From Tichowtungia aerotolerans (GTDB lineage: Bacteria > Verrucomicrobiota > Kiritimatiellia > Kiritimatiellales > Tichowtungiaceae), in the NCBI RefSeq assembly GCF_009905215.1, contig NZ_CP047593.1:3042900-3106899 (forward strand): DNA of 64,000 nt, written 5' to 3'. Numbering within the stretch: position 1 is the first letter of the stretch; the number at the start of each line of letters is the position of its first letter. The notes under the pieces were generated by a model, which did not search any database, had not been told where the DNA came from, and saw only the letters and a program-made list of their open reading frames with translations. A program made the translations under genes and the position numbers. Shown in pieces: positions 1 through 10,380 of this stretch.

Positions 1-2
1 AC

Positions 3-305
3 CGCTGGGCGCTGATGAAACTCGACGTGCTCGATGGGTTTGAAACCATCAAGGTTTGTGTGGCCTATGACTGCGACGGCGAACGGGTCGAAACCGTCCC
101 TGCCAGCATCAGCAAGTTGGCCCGCTGCAAGCCGATCTATGAAGAATTTGAAGGCTGGAACTGCCCGACCACCGGCTGCACGTCGATTGATGAGCTGCCG
201 GAACAGGCAAAAAAATATATCAAATGGATCGAAGGGCTGACCGGTGTTCCTGTTTCAATTCTGTCGGTTGGCCCGAAACGCGCCAGCACAATTGTTCTTG
301 GCTAA
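3..305 (+). CDS. purA: Adenylosuccinate synthetase, C-terminal part (cut by window edge)
   Basis: About 100 codons of a gene that begins before the window; the frame is open from base 3 and ends at TAA 303-305. The protein joins IMP and aspartate with GTP to make adenylosuccinate in AMP synthesis. The visible part matches the PurA C-terminus: the TKLDVLDG-type segment (here MKLDVLDGF), the FEGW motif, and VSILSVGP near the end, which is typical of the last residues of the enzyme. uppS starts 18 bases later on the same strand, so the two may share a transcript. Confidence 0.93.
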   Translation, partial: RWALMKLDVLDGFETIKVCVAYDCDGERVETVPASISKLARCKPIYEEFEGWNCPTTGCTSIDELPEQAKKYIKWIEGLTGVPVSILSVGPKRASTIVLG

Positions 306-323
306 TTCAAAACAACCGGGACA

Positions 324-1055
324 TTGAAACTGGAAATTCCAGAGCTCGAGACGGTGCCGACTCACGTGGCGATCATTATGGATGGGAATGGTCGCTGGGC
401 CAATGAGCGCGGGTTGCCGCGCTTGAAAGGCCATGAAGAGGGCGCGCAGTCGGTGCTTGCTGTATTGAGAGCAGCAAAGGCTGTTGGCGTCAAATACCTG
501 ACTCTTTACGCGTTCAGCACAGAAAACTGGAAGCGTCCCAAAGACGAAGTCGACGGACTGATGACGCTGCTGGGCTCTTTTATGCAGAAGCATTCCCGGG
601 AGTTTCTGAAAAATAAAATTCGTTTGCGGGTCATGGGCGAACTCGATCGGCTTCCCAGAGCGGTTCGGGGGGGGCTGTCCAAACTGATGAAGGAATCCGC
701 AAAGGATTATGAGCACACGCTGATTGTGGCGCTCAGTTACGGCAGTCGCAAGGAGATTGCAGACGCGGCCAAGGCCATTGCCCGTAAAACGGCTGAGGGA
801 GAGCTGGATCCGGACGCGATTACCGAAGAAACTTTTTCGCAGTATTTGTATCTGCCTGACGTGCCGGATCCGGAACTGATGATTCGCACCAGCGGCGAGT
901 TGCGGTTGAGCAATTTCCTGCTCTGGCAGCTGTCGTATGCTGAATTTTATGTCACTGATACCTACTGGCCGGATTTTCGTGAAAAGGAATTTTTCCAGGC
1001 CTTGGAAAGTTTTGGTAAGCGGGGCCGGCGTTTTGGCGGCATCGTGACGCAATAA
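324..1055 (+). CDS. uppS: Isoprenyl transferase (undecaprenyl diphosphate synthase)
   Basis: This enzyme adds isopentenyl units to farnesyl diphosphate to make the C55 lipid carrier for peptidoglycan, LPS and exopolysaccharide. The 243 residues compare with 253 in E. coli. The cis-prenyltransferase signature MDGNGRWA starts at residue 19 with catalytic Asp20. FSTENW follows near residue 70, and RTSGE with SNFLLWQ near residue 190. The start is TTG at 324; the next in-frame ATG would cut into the MDGNGRW motif, so TTG or another upstream start is needed. cdsA starts 8 bases after the stop. An exact TTTCCA-N5-TGGAAA palindrome lies inside the gene at 992-1008. Confidence 0.95.
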   Translation: MKLEIPELETVPTHVAIIMDGNGRWANERGLPRLKGHEEGAQSVLAVLRAAKAVGVKYLTLYAFSTENWKRPKDEVDGLMTLLGSFMQKHSREFLKNKIRLRVMGELDRLPRAVRGGLSKLMKESAKDYEHTLIVALSYGSRKEIADAAKAIARKTAEGELDPDAITEETFSQYLYLPDVPDPELMIRTSGELRLSNFLLWQLSYAEFYVTDTYWPDFREKEFFQALESFGKRGRRFGGIVTQ

Positions 1056-1063
1056 GGAGCTGT

Positions 1064-1912
1064 ATGGATAAAAAACGAATTTTGCTTGGCCTGACGATTG
1101 CGGCCGTGCTGATTACGCTGCTGCTGATTGTGCCGGCCGGGAATCCGGCCGCTCTGGTTGTCTTTTTGGCGATTTGTGCTTTGGCGATGCGCGAGATTTA
1201 TGCGCTGATGGCTAAAGGGAATATGCCGGCATCTACAGGGATGGGAATGACCAGCGGTCTGGTCTTTGTTGCGTTGACCTGGTGGGTATCCCGCTCGGAC
1301 CAATGGACGGATAACGCATTATGGGCACTGCTGCTCGCGATTTTGATTGTTAATTTTTTCCGGTTGCCGCTCAGTCAAAGGGATGCGCTGAGGGCGATTC
1401 GCAATGCGCTGGGAACCTTGTTCGGTTTTATTTATGTTGCCTTTTTCTGGAGCTTTTTCGTGCGGCTTTATATGGAAGGGGACATCAGCGAGCCGGCTCG
1501 GGTTGCGTTTTATCTGCTGCTCGCGGTTAAGTGGGGCGATGCCGGGGCGTACTTCATCGGTTCCAGGTTCGGCAGGCACCGTCTTGCTCCTTCGGTTTCT
1601 CCGAAGAAGAGCTGGGAGGGGTTGTTGGGTGGCATTCTTTTCTCATGCGTGGTCGGGGTCATTTGGTGGATTGCCACCGATGGGACATTGGGACCATATT
1701 CTTTTCCGCTGTACCATGTGCTGATTCTGGGAGTGGTGCTTCCAATTATTGGAACGATGGGGGATTTGGTGGAGTCGTTATTTAAGCGGGCTGTGGACGT
1801 GAAAGATTCCGGGGCCATTGCACATGGTATGGGCGGCATGCTTGATATGATTGACAGTCTGCTTTTTACCGCGCCCTTTATGTACATCTACATTCAGATT
1901 TTCTTAGATTAG
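1064..1912 (+). CDS. cdsA: Phosphatidate cytidylyltransferase
   Basis: An integral membrane enzyme that makes CDP-diacylglycerol from phosphatidate and CTP, the entry to phospholipid synthesis. The 282 residues contain about eight hydrophobic segments and the CdsA signature near the C-terminus: SLFKR, KDSGA and HGMGGMLDMIDS. The family usually has Asp-Arg-x-Asp in the last element; here the Arg position is Met. The start is ATG 1064 with AGGAG seven bases upstream. It lies between uppS and rseP as in many bacteria, but dxr, which often sits between cdsA and rseP, is absent. Confidence 0.94.
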   Translation: MDKKRILLGLTIAAVLITLLLIVPAGNPAALVVFLAICALAMREIYALMAKGNMPASTGMGMTSGLVFVALTWWVSRSDQWTDNALWALLLAILIVNFFRLPLSQRDALRAIRNALGTLFGFIYVAFFWSFFVRLYMEGDISEPARVAFYLLLAVKWGDAGAYFIGSRFGRHRLAPSVSPKKSWEGLLGGILFSCVVGVIWWIATDGTLGPYSFPLYHVLILGVVLPIIGTMGDLVESLFKRAVDVKDSGAIAHGMGGMLDMIDSLLFTAPFMYIYIQIFLD

Positions 1913-1919
1913 GATCCTC

Positions 1920-3335
1920 ATGCTAGACATTCTTCTTTCCGGCTGGACGATTTTTTACAGTGTTGTTCTCGCGCTTTTCCTGTTCGGGGTGACCGTGTTT
2001 GTGCACGAATTCGGTCATTTTATCGTGGCGCGCAAATGCGGGCTGAAAGTTCTTACATTTTCGATCGGCTTCGGACGGGGAATCGTTCAGTGGGAACGCG
2101 GCGGCATCCATTATAAAATCGGATGGATTCCGTTTGGCGGCTATGTTTCGCTGCCGCAGCTCGATCCCTCAGGTATGGAACGGCTGCAGGGATCGGAAGA
2201 CGCCGAGCCGCTGCCTCCGATTTCTCCGTGGAAAAAAATCGCGGTCGCGGTTGCCGGCCCGGTTGGGAATATTATTCTGGCCTCCTTGATTGCTGTGGCT
2301 ATTTGGCTGGTGCCTGGTGATGATGCCGGATCTCAAATCCGCTCGCTGGTTGGTGCAGTTGAGACGAACAGTGCCGCTTATGCTGCTGGCTTGCGTGCTG
2401 GCGATGAAATCATTGCGGTTAATGGGACGACCGTTAAAACCTGGTACGATTTCAGTGTCGAGACTTTGTTGCAGGCCGAAGATACTGCTGCGTTGACTGT
2501 TTTGTCGGATGGCGTCGAAAAAACAATTGCTCTTCCTGTTGTAGAACGCGAAGGGGGGGAGCGTTTGGTGGATGGAATCTCTCCTGCGGTGCCATGCGTG
2601 TTTGGAGCTGTTTATTCGGACACTCCTGCCGAGCGTGCCGGATTGTTCCGTGGGGATGAGGTGCTCGCATTCAATGACGACCCAATCATCAGCTGGGATG
2701 ATTTTACTGAGCGGATTCAGTCTATGAAGCCCGGCGAAAGTGCGAAGCTTACTGTCGTCCGGAAAGGAGAACCGCAGGTCCTGTCTATTGCCCCGGAATA
2801 CAACGAAGAGTATGACCGCATGATGATTGGTGTTCAGCTGGGTGGCGGAAGCGGTATGCCCTGGATGCAGTACAAAAACCCGCTTGATCAGATTAAATAC
2901 GATGCGCTGGCAATTGTTCGTGTGCTGCAGGCTTTGACGTCTCCGTCCGAGGCTCCGCAGGCCGCCAAAGGCCTGGGGGGGCCTGTGGCTATTTTTGATA
3001 TGTTGATGCTGTCCATTAAAATGGGACTTCTTAATACGCTGGGGCTGATTCGCTTTTTAAATATCAACCTTGCCATTCTCAATTTGATGCCGATCCCAGT
3101 GTTGGACGGTGGGCATATTGTCTTTTCCCTGTGGGAGGGAATTACCCGTCGTAAAGTGAATGCAAAGGCGCAGGCCATTCTGGTGAATGCCTGTGCCATT
3201 CTGTTGATCGGAGCCATGCTTTTACTGACGGTTAACGATATTGACCGGAAGTTTCAGTTTAAGAAATTTTTCAGCAACCTGATCACCGGTCAGGCCGAAA
3301 CAGTGAAGGACAGCGCTCCAGCAGAGGGAGAGTAA
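1920..3335 (+). CDS. rseP: RIP metalloprotease RseP (site-2 protease)
   Basis: A membrane zinc protease that cuts substrates within the membrane, such as anti-sigma factors and remnant signal peptides. The 471 residues show the HEFGH zinc motif at 29-33 in the first membrane segment and two consecutive PDZ domains (about 120-210 and 215-300), each with an AGLxxGDE core. The second motif, NLMPIPVLDGG, is at 388-398 with zinc ligand Asp396. A basic and acidic tail follows the last membrane span. The start is ATG 1920, seven bases after the cdsA stop. Confidence 0.95.
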   Translation: MLDILLSGWTIFYSVVLALFLFGVTVFVHEFGHFIVARKCGLKVLTFSIGFGRGIVQWERGGIHYKIGWIPFGGYVSLPQLDPSGMERLQGSEDAEPLPPISPWKKIAVAVAGPVGNIILASLIAVAIWLVPGDDAGSQIRSLVGAVETNSAAYAAGLRAGDEIIAVNGTTVKTWYDFSVETLLQAEDTAALTVLSDGVEKTIALPVVEREGGERLVDGISPAVPCVFGAVYSDTPAERAGLFRGDEVLAFNDDPIISWDDFTERIQSMKPGESAKLTVVRKGEPQVLSIAPEYNEEYDRMMIGVQLGGGSGMPWMQYKNPLDQIKYDALAIVRVLQALTSPSEAPQAAKGLGGPVAIFDMLMLSIKMGLLNTLGLIRFLNINLAILNLMPIPVLDGGHIVFSLWEGITRRKVNAKAQAILVNACAILLIGAMLLLTVNDIDRKFQFKKFFSNLITGQAETVKDSAPAEGE

Positions 3336-3336
3336 T

Positions 3337-3705
3337 TTGGCCCGGTTTTATAAACCCGGAATTTTTCATGGCATGTCCAAAGGGCAGGCCGTTGGGTTTC
3401 TGGTGCTGATGGGGTTTGTGCTGTTTGTAGCCCTGCGGATTTTTACTCCGCCAACCGAAGTGGTTCAGCGGATTTCGTCGCCGGACGGCAGCCGCGAAGC
3501 GCGCCTGATGCTGGTTTATTACTATTCAGACCCCGGATACAAGATTGCGACCCGTTCCGGGCTGCTCTGGCATACGCGTCTGTATATGCCGGAATACAAA
3601 GACGGTTCCGCTGCAAAGCGAGAGGCCCTTTTGCGCTGGAGTGATGATTCTAAACAGCTTTTTTTTGAAATCAACGGGAAGCTGATTTGGAGCGACCGGT
3701 TTTAA
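3337..3705 (+). CDS. Uncharacterised single-span membrane protein
   Basis: A 122-residue protein whose family I do not recognise. It has a short basic N-terminus, one membrane segment at about residues 18-35, and a C-terminal part of about 85 residues rich in aromatic and charged residues (ISSPDGSREARLMLVYYYSDPGY) that looks like a small beta domain. TTG 3337 is chosen because GGGAG lies just upstream; the alternative is ATG 3373. It follows rseP by one base and is probably co-transcribed with it. Its end overlaps the convergent gene at 3702 by four bases. Confidence 0.7.
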   Translation: MARFYKPGIFHGMSKGQAVGFLVLMGFVLFVALRIFTPPTEVVQRISSPDGSREARLMLVYYYSDPGYKIATRSGLLWHTRLYMPEYKDGSAAKREALLRWSDDSKQLFFEINGKLIWSDRF

Positions 3706-4094
3706 TCTAAGCTTAGGTCGCCGTAGATGCGGATGAGGTTGTTGTCTGTTGAGACATGCAGCTTTTTGCCGGGGAAGGCGGACGGGAGCTTCTTCTCTAA
3801 TGATTGAAAGACCTGATTTTTGATCTGATCGCGGACTTCTGCAGGAATGTGTTTGAGTGTGGAAATGCGGATTTCGACGGTGTAGCCGGGGCCGTGTTTC
3901 GAGCCGATTCCTGTGGAGAATGCGGCGCCGATATTGAAGAGGCCGTCCTGTTCGGGGTTGGATGTGGTGCCTTCTTTCGGGCGGGAAGGGTGCAGCGGCC
4001 ATTGGTCGTCATACTGCGCCTCCAGCTCACGGTCGATTTCATCAAATACTCCCTTGAGCGTTTGCTCCCACTGCATGGCTTTGTTGTGTCTCAT
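3702..4094 (-). CDS. Uncharacterised soluble protein
   Basis: A 130-residue protein with no signal peptide and no family I can name. The N-terminal 35 residues are helical and charged (MQWEQTLKGVFDEIDRELE). A Pro/Gly-rich middle is followed by an alternating hydrophobic region (YTVEIRISTL) and a final strand (LIRIYGDLSLD), so an alpha/beta fold is likely. No clear ribosome binding site precedes ATG 4094; ATG 4076 is an alternative. Codon use and composition match the neighbourhood, which supports a real gene. Confidence 0.6.
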   Translation of the reverse strand: MRHNKAMQWEQTLKGVFDEIDRELEAQYDDQWPLHPSRPKEGTTSNPEQDGLFNIGAAFSTGIGSKHGPGYTVEIRISTLKHIPAEVRDQIKNQVFQSLEKKLPSAFPGKKLHVSTDNNLIRIYGDLSLD

Positions 4095-4207
4095 GATGTT
4101 AAATACTTCAGATCGATGATTTCATGGAGTGACTGCTTGGTGTTACCAGGAGAATCAGCAGTGCGACCGTGCTGATACCGGGAATAAACAGCAGAATCAG
4201 AGCATCT

Positions 4208-4798
4208 TTAGTGAGTCCCGCGAGGGATGCAGATGTGACTAATGTAGTAGAGCATTCCGAAACACATAACCCCGATGAGAGTGTATAGGACAGCTACTAT
4301 TATTGCGATCAAGGAGGGCCATGGAAGCTCCGCTAATGATTCATTTCCTATCAGAAGCAAAGGCGAAGTAATCAGCAGAGAAGAGAGGTTTATGAGAATC
4401 AAATAGACAAGTATCCTCCAGATGAATCCTCCGCGAGGAATGTATCGTGGAAATAGAAAGGCGTTTTTTAAGTCGTATGGACGATATTGCCTTTTGGGCT
4501 GTGGTGGGATTTTTATTTTCTTTAACTTGGCAAGCAGTATTAGCCCGAACCCAAGAGTGCATAGCATGAATATGATAACTGTTGCCCAAATGAGCGTGCG
4601 TTTATTGAGAGGATCTGAAATAAAATGCAGTAGCAGGCCGAATATAGCGCTTAGGACGCCTCCGACTGTTAATGTGGTTAGGTAAGCATAAATGCGCCAT
4701 AAAACCGCATTTTTGTTTCGTTCTGTTGCAAGTTCTCCTGCTTTGTACATTACATAGATGATCGGCAGAAAAATGTAAGAAGCAAGCAGACTGTTCAT
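4208..4798 (-). CDS. Uncharacterised multi-span membrane protein
   Basis: A 196-residue protein with about five hydrophobic segments: residues 5-20, 38-60, 70-90, 130-150 and 163-188. A basic loop lies between the third and fourth (KLKKIKIPPQPKRQYRP). I do not recognise the family. The gene is visibly richer in A and T than its neighbours and uses more Ile and AUA-type codons, which suggests a different origin. The leader is strongly AT-rich and shows no Shine-Dalgarno sequence before ATG 4798. Confidence 0.6.
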   Translation of the reverse strand: MNSLLASYIFLPIIYVMYKAGELATERNKNAVLWRIYAYLTTLTVGGVLSAIFGLLLHFISDPLNKRTLIWATVIIFMLCTLGFGLILLAKLKKIKIPPQPKRQYRPYDLKNAFLFPRYIPRGGFIWRILVYLILINLSSLLITSPLLLIGNESLAELPWPSLIAIIVAVLYTLIGVMCFGMLYYISHICIPRGTH

Positions 4799-4864
4799 GC
4801 TTTAAAATTATATTAAATTTTATAGTGGAAACAGTTCTTTTCGTTCCGAAGCTATCTGCACTGC

Positions 4865-5347
4865 CTACATCGTGTGACGGCGCATGGCGCGCCGGGCTTC
4901 CATGTCGGCGCTTTTCTTTTTGAGAGTCTCGCGTTTATCGACGGTGTCTTTCCCTTTGCAAAGCGCGATCTCGACTTTTACCCGACCGTTTTTCAGATAG
5001 ACCTTGAGCGGAACGAGAGTCAGCCCTTTTTCACTGATTTTACTCTCGAGGCGCAGGATTTCTTTTTTGTGCATCAGCAGACGGCGAGGACGGGTCGGAT
5101 CGTGGTTGAAGATATTTCCGTGCTCGTAAGGCTGTACGGTCATTTGGTGCAGTTCGGCCTGACCGTTTTTAATCTGCACATAGGCTTCGTCCACCCGAAG
5201 ATGCCCCTGGCGAATGGATTTAACCTCAGTGCCGCACAGTTCAATGCCGGCCTCGAGTTTGTCCATCACATGGTAATCCCGAAAGGCCTTGCGGTTGGAG
5301 GCCAGTATGCCGGGGCCGGAGCCTGATTTTTTTTTCTTGGAAGCCAT
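4865..5347 (-). CDS. smpB: SsrA-binding protein SmpB
   Basis: SmpB binds tmRNA and delivers it to stalled ribosomes for trans-translation. The 160 residues match the family over their length: NRKAFRDYHV, then GIELCGTEVKSIR, then QPYEHGN with RPRRLLMHKKEI, then the basic C-terminal tail KKKSADMEARRAMRR that enters the mRNA channel. The start at ATG 5347 lies only a few bases after the T-run of a hairpin-type terminator and has no visible Shine-Dalgarno, so expression probably depends on read-through from rpoZ or on the hairpins themselves. Confidence 0.96.
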   Translation of the reverse strand: MASKKKKSGSGPGILASNRKAFRDYHVMDKLEAGIELCGTEVKSIRQGHLRVDEAYVQIKNGQAELHQMTVQPYEHGNIFNHDPTRPRRLLMHKKEILRLESKISEKGLTLVPLKVYLKNGRVKVEIALCKGKDTVDKRETLKKKSADMEARRAMRRHTM

Positions 5348-5350
5348 ACA

Positions 5351-5400
5351 ATAAAAATGCCGGGTCAGGTGACCCGGCCTACAGGGGAGCCGTGTAGGCC
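5351..5400 (-). terminator. Overlapping hairpins with T-run between rpoZ and smpB
   Basis: Read on the minus strand, a first inverted repeat (GGCCTACA / TGTAGGCC, bases 5400-5376) is followed by a second (GCCGGGTC / GACCCGGC, bases 5378-5359) and then ATTTTTAT. The second hairpin plus T-run is a good intrinsic terminator for rpoZ. The two hairpins share three bases (5376-5378), so they compete partly, as in attenuators. smpB starts four bases beyond the T-run. Confidence 0.65.
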
Positions 5401-5430
5401 ACGTGACCTCACGCGGCGCTCCATCTGTCT

Positions 5431-5700
5431 TTAGAGAACCACAGCAGGACCGTCATCCTCGGCGCCGGCGTCAAGATCTCCGAAAATATCGTCCGGCGGC
5501 TCAACGCCCATTTCAACGGTCAGTTTTCCTTCAACAATTTCTTTCAGGACAATGTCGTGGTTGTCCTGTTCCGGGTGGTCAGGTTTGACCATCGGGCGGG
5601 CACCGCGATTGAGCTGGCGGGTGCGGTACGAAACCAGGTTCACCAGTGTCGGCACGTTGCCGATTTTTTCCTGTGCTTTGGTCAGATATTCAAAATTCAT
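5431..5700 (-). CDS. rpoZ: RNA polymerase omega subunit
   Basis: The omega subunit helps the beta-prime subunit fold and assemble. The 89 residues fit the family: an N-terminal helix, then LVNLVSYRTRQLNRGARPMV and the segment DIVLKEIVEGKLTVE, which are the conserved omega blocks. The acidic C-terminal tail (DLDAGAEDDG) is lineage-specific. A clear ribosome site (GAGGAAG) precedes ATG 5700, and a strong promoter lies 38-66 bases upstream. A terminator follows the gene. Confidence 0.9.
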   Translation of the reverse strand: MNFEYLTKAQEKIGNVPTLVNLVSYRTRQLNRGARPMVKPDHPEQDNHDIVLKEIVEGKLTVEMGVEPPDDIFGDLDAGAEDDGPAVVL

Positions 5701-5737
5701 GAGATTCTTCCTCTCCTATGGGGCATAAAAGCGAGAG

Positions 5738-5766
5738 ACTATAGGGTTTCGGACGTGTTGAGTCAA
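5738..5766 (-). promoter_or_regulatory. Sigma-70-type promoter of rpoZ
   Basis: On the minus strand TTGACT (5766-5761) and TATAGT (5743-5738) are separated by 17 bases. This is close to the consensus and is placed about 38 bases upstream of the rpoZ start. Confidence 0.75.
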
Positions 5767-5841
5767 CCCATCCGTACTGCGTATTACGTATTTATTATTG
5801 CCTGCGGTGGAGCAGAATACGCAGCATTTTATGCGCAATAG

Positions 5842-5875
5842 AAAACCCCGTCCGCTGTAAGACGGACAGGGTTTT
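5842..5875 (-). terminator. Intrinsic terminator after groEL
   Basis: An A-rich, G/C and T-rich inverted repeat: AAAACCC(C)GTCCG pairs with CGGAC(A)GGGTTTT around a short loop. It lies 23 bases beyond the groEL stop and works in either direction. Confidence 0.75.
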
Positions 5876-5897
5876 CCAATGGTCGGAACCGAACGGC

Positions 5898-7559
<1,662 letters not shown>

Positions 7560-7572
7560 TTAAATTTAAAGG

Positions 7573-7860
7573 TTAGCCGATCACTGCGAGAATGTCGTCT
7601 TCACGCATGATCTGATATTCTTTACCGCCCATTTTGACTTCGGTTCCGCCGTATTTCGGCATCAGAACGGTGTCGCCTTTTTTGACGTTGAACGGAACAA
7701 CTTTTCCATCATCGTCGAGTTTGCCGGTTCCGAGCGCAACCACAACGCCTTCCTGCGGCTTTTCTTTTGCGGTGTCGGGGATAATGATTCCGCCTTTTTT
7801 CACTTCCTCTTCTTTGAGAGGCTCGACCAGTACGCGGTCACCTAACGGTTTAATCTTCAT
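7573..7860 (-). CDS. groES: Co-chaperonin GroES (Hsp10)
   Basis: The 95-residue lid of the GroEL chamber. The start [14 protein letters not shown], the mobile loop region ([23 protein letters not shown]) and the end block [16 protein letters not shown] are typical. AGGAGG lies upstream of ATG 7860. It is the first gene of the groES-groEL pair and lies 106 bases after the dnaK stop; that gap may contain a weak promoter but I found no clear one. Confidence 0.97.
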   Translation of the reverse strand: MKIKPLGDRVLVEPLKEEEVKKGGIIIPDTAKEKPQEGVVVALGTGKLDDDGKVVPFNVKKGDTVLMPKYGGTEVKMGGKEYQIMREDDILAVIG

Positions 7861-7966
7861 GGATGTTACTCCTCCTTTTTGGGGTTATTGGTTAGCCGTT
7901 ACTGACAGCCGGTCGCCGACAGATCAACGGTTGCTGATCGCCTGCAGCCGGCCGCCATTAACTAAA

Positions 7967-9892
7967 TTATTTCTCGTCGTCCATTTTGTAGTCAGCGTCG
8001 ATCACTTCGCCGTCGGCCTGTTTTTCGCCGGCCGGTTCGTCGGCATCCGGGGCACCCTGCGGGGCGTCCTGCGGAGCTTCCTGCTGGGCCTGCGCATACA
8101 TTTCGCTTGCGGCGGCCTGCATGGCGGCGTTCAGCGCTTCCATGGCGGACTTGATCTGCTCATCATCGTCGGCTTTCAGGGCTTCCTTAACCGGCTCGAC
8201 CATCTTCTCAACTTCCGCTTTTTTCGCATCATCGAGTTTGTCGCCGTTTTCCTTCAGGAATTTTTCAGTCTGGAAGACCGCGGCATCCGCCTGATTGCGC
8301 AGATCGATTTTTTCTTTCGCCTTTTCATCTTCCGCGGCATGGGCTTCAGCGTCTTTTACCATTTTATCGACTTCGTCGTCGGACAGTCCGCTGGACGCGG
8401 TAATGGTGATATGCTGTTCCTTGCCGGTTCCGAGATCTTTGGCTTTCACGTTCAGGATGCCGTTGGCATCGATGTCAAAGGTCACTTCAATTTGCGGTAC
8501 ACCGCGCGGTGCCGGCGGGATGCCGTCGAGCTGGAAGTGTCCGATGGTTTTGTTGTCCCGGGACATTTTCCGTTCACCCTGAAGCACGTGGATATCTACT
8601 GCAGGCTGGTTGTCGGCAGCCGTCGAGAACACCTCACTCTTCTTGGTCGGGATCGTGGTGTTGCGTTCGATGAGCGGGGTGGAGATTCCGCCGAGCGTTT
8701 CAATGCCGAGCGTCAGCGGAGTGACGTCGAGCAGAACCACGTTCTGGTTTACGTCTCCGGAAAGGATTCCGCCTTGAATCGCGGCGCCGGAGGCGACCAC
8801 TTCATCCGGGTTGACTCCTTTGTGCGGATCCTGTCCAAAATGTTCTTTAACCATTTCCTGAACGCGCGGGATCCGGGTTGATCCGCCGACCAGAATCACT
8901 TCGTGGATGTCGCTGCCGGATACTTTGGCGTCGGTCATACAGTCGTGAACCGGTTTCTTGGTGCGGTCAACCAATGCGTCAACAAGCTGCTCGAACTTGG
9001 AACGGCTCAGGGAGACATTCATGTGTTTCGGGCCGGAGGCGTCTGCCGTAATGAACGGCAGGTTGATGTCGGTGTTCTGCGAGCTGGACAGTTCGCATTT
9101 GGCTTTTTCGGCAGCTTCCTTCAGGCGCTGCAGGGCCATCGGGTCAGAGGACAGGTCCACGCCCTGTTCGCTTTTAAACTCGGCCACGAGCCAGTCAATG
9201 ATTGCCTGGTCGAAGTCGTCACCACCGAGGTGCCCGTCGCCGTTCGAAGCGTTTACTTCGAAGAATCCGTTATCGATGTCGAGAATGGACACGTCGAAGG
9301 TTCCGCCCCCGAGGTCGTAGACCACCACTTTTTCTTCGTTTTCTTTGTCGAGGCCGTAGGCGAGGGTGGCGGCGGTCGGCTCGTTGACGATACGCAGTAC
9401 TTCGAGACCGGCAATCTTACCGGCGTCTTTGGTTGCCTGACGCTGGGAGTCGTTGAAGTAAGCCGGAACGGTAATGACGGCCTGTGTGATTTTTTCGCCG
9501 ACATAGGCTTCTGCATCCGCTTTCATTTTCTGCAGGATCATTGCAGAGATTTCCGGCGGGGCATAGGTTTTGCCGTTGATTTCAATGTGGGCATCACCGT
9601 TTTTGGCTTTGACCACTTTGTAGGGCACCAGGTCGATTTCATGGGCAACTTCTTCGAACTTTCGGCCCATGAAACGCTTCACTGAAAAGATCGTGTTGGT
9701 CGGGTTGGTTACCGCCTGACGTTTCGCGGCCTGACCCACCAGTCGTTCGCCGTCTTTGGTAAATGCCACCACAGAAGGGGTGGTCCGTCCGCCTTCAGCG
9801 TTCGGAATGACAGTGGATTCCCCACCTTCCATAATCGCCATACAGGAGTTGGTTGTCCCGAGGTCGATTCCCAAAACTTTACTTGCTGCCAT
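7967..9892 (-). CDS. dnaK: Chaperone DnaK (Hsp70)
   Basis: The ATP-dependent Hsp70 chaperone. From ATG 9892 it has 641 residues. The nucleotide-binding domain opens with [17 protein letters not shown] and carries [13 protein letters not shown] and [13 protein letters not shown]. The substrate domain has the linker-side [13 protein letters not shown], and the C-terminal lid ends in an acidic, Gln/Ala-rich tail. The frame is open 19 codons further upstream, but AGGAAG sits before ATG 9892 and the protein start fits the family. dnaJ and grpE are not adjacent; groES-groEL follow. Confidence 0.97.
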   Translation of the reverse strand: MAASKVLGIDLGTTNSCMAIMEGGESTVIPNAEGGRTTPSVVAFTKDGERLVGQAAKRQAVTNPTNTIFSVKRFMGRKFEEVAHEIDLVPYKVVKAKNGDAHIEINGKTYAPPEISAMILQKMKADAEAYVGEKITQAVITVPAYFNDSQRQATKDAGKIAGLEVLRIVNEPTAATLAYGLDKENEEKVVVYDLGGGTFDVSILDIDNGFFEVNASNGDGHLGGDDFDQAIIDWLVAEFKSEQGVDLSSDPMALQRLKEAAEKAKCELSSSQNTDINLPFITADASGPKHMNVSLSRSKFEQLVDALVDRTKKPVHDCMTDAKVSGSDIHEVILVGGSTRIPRVQEMVKEHFGQDPHKGVNPDEVVASGAAIQGGILSGDVNQNVVLLDVTPLTLGIETLGGISTPLIERNTTIPTKKSEVFSTAADNQPAVDIHVLQGERKMSRDNKTIGHFQLDGIPPAPRGVPQIEVTFDIDANGILNVKAKDLGTGKEQHITITASSGLSDDEVDKMVKDAEAHAAEDEKAKEKIDLRNQADAAVFQTEKFLKENGDKLDDAKKAEVEKMVEPVKEALKADDDEQIKSAMEALNAAMQAAASEMYAQAQQEAPQDAPQGAPDADEPAGEKQADGEVIDADYKMDDEK

Positions 9893-10096
9893 AATTGCAC
9901 TTCCTTTCTTAATAAATTCAATTGGACCGCTGGTCGAATTACGCCCCACTAGAAAGCACGAGGCGTGCCTGTTTGTGCGTGTTTGTTGTTAGTTTCTATC
10001 TGACAGTTGTTTATAATTTTGTTGGTTCCGGAGGTTGGAAAATTAATCGCGCAATATGTCCCGCATTGATCAGCTTGCGAGTCAAAATGGCGCACA

Positions 10097-10113
10097 TTTC
10101 CAAGGTTTGGAAA
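10097..10113. repeat. Dispersed palindrome TTTCCA-N5-TGGAAA, exact copy
   Basis: An exact copy of the window-wide element, lying between the DUF2164 gene and dnaK. Its arms are extended by CGCAC on the left and GTGCG on the right, so the whole of 10091-10121 can fold as one hairpin with an AGGTT spacer. Confidence 0.8.
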
Positions 10114-10137
10114 AAGTGTGCGAGCCTATGCAATAGG

Positions 10138-10362
10138 CTATTTTTCGAAAATGGCGTCGAGATCTTCGAGCTGATTCAGCAGGTAGGCCTTCATGTCCTG
10201 AATGGCGGTGTTGTAGATCTCCGGACCGAGCTTTTCGACGAATGCATCGAGAATCTGATCGGCTTTGAAATCGCTGAGTTCTTCGTCGAAGTCATCCAGA
10301 AACATGGCGATGAGTTTTTGGCGAAGCTTATTTTTTTGCTGCGGAGAGAGTTTTATTTCCAT
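10138..10362 (-). CDS. DUF2164 family protein
   Basis: A 74-residue protein resembling the DUF2164 family: it opens with IKLSPQQKNKLRQKL, has FLDDFDEELSDFKADQILDA in the middle, and ends with GPEIYNTAIQDMKAYL and a DLDAIFEK tail. The function is unknown. It begins 18 bases after the PIN-like gene and probably shares its transcript. No strong ribosome site is visible before ATG 10362. Confidence 0.8.
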   Translation of the reverse strand: MEIKLSPQQKNKLRQKLIAMFLDDFDEELSDFKADQILDAFVEKLGPEIYNTAIQDMKAYLLNQLEDLDAIFEK

Positions 10363-10380
10363 TATGGGTCATTTGAATGA

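Noticed and set aside
7634-9685. Long plus-strand frames opposite groES and dnaK
   Set aside because: Shadows of conserved chaperone genes; no recognisable motifs and no plausible starts.
7861-10137. CIRCE (HrcA) or sigma-32-type control of dnaK and groES
   Set aside because: I looked for TTAGCACTC-N9-GAGTGCTAA and for sigma-32 boxes on both strands upstream of both genes and found neither; a short GCACG-AGG-CGTGC repeat at 9956-9968 is not CIRCE.
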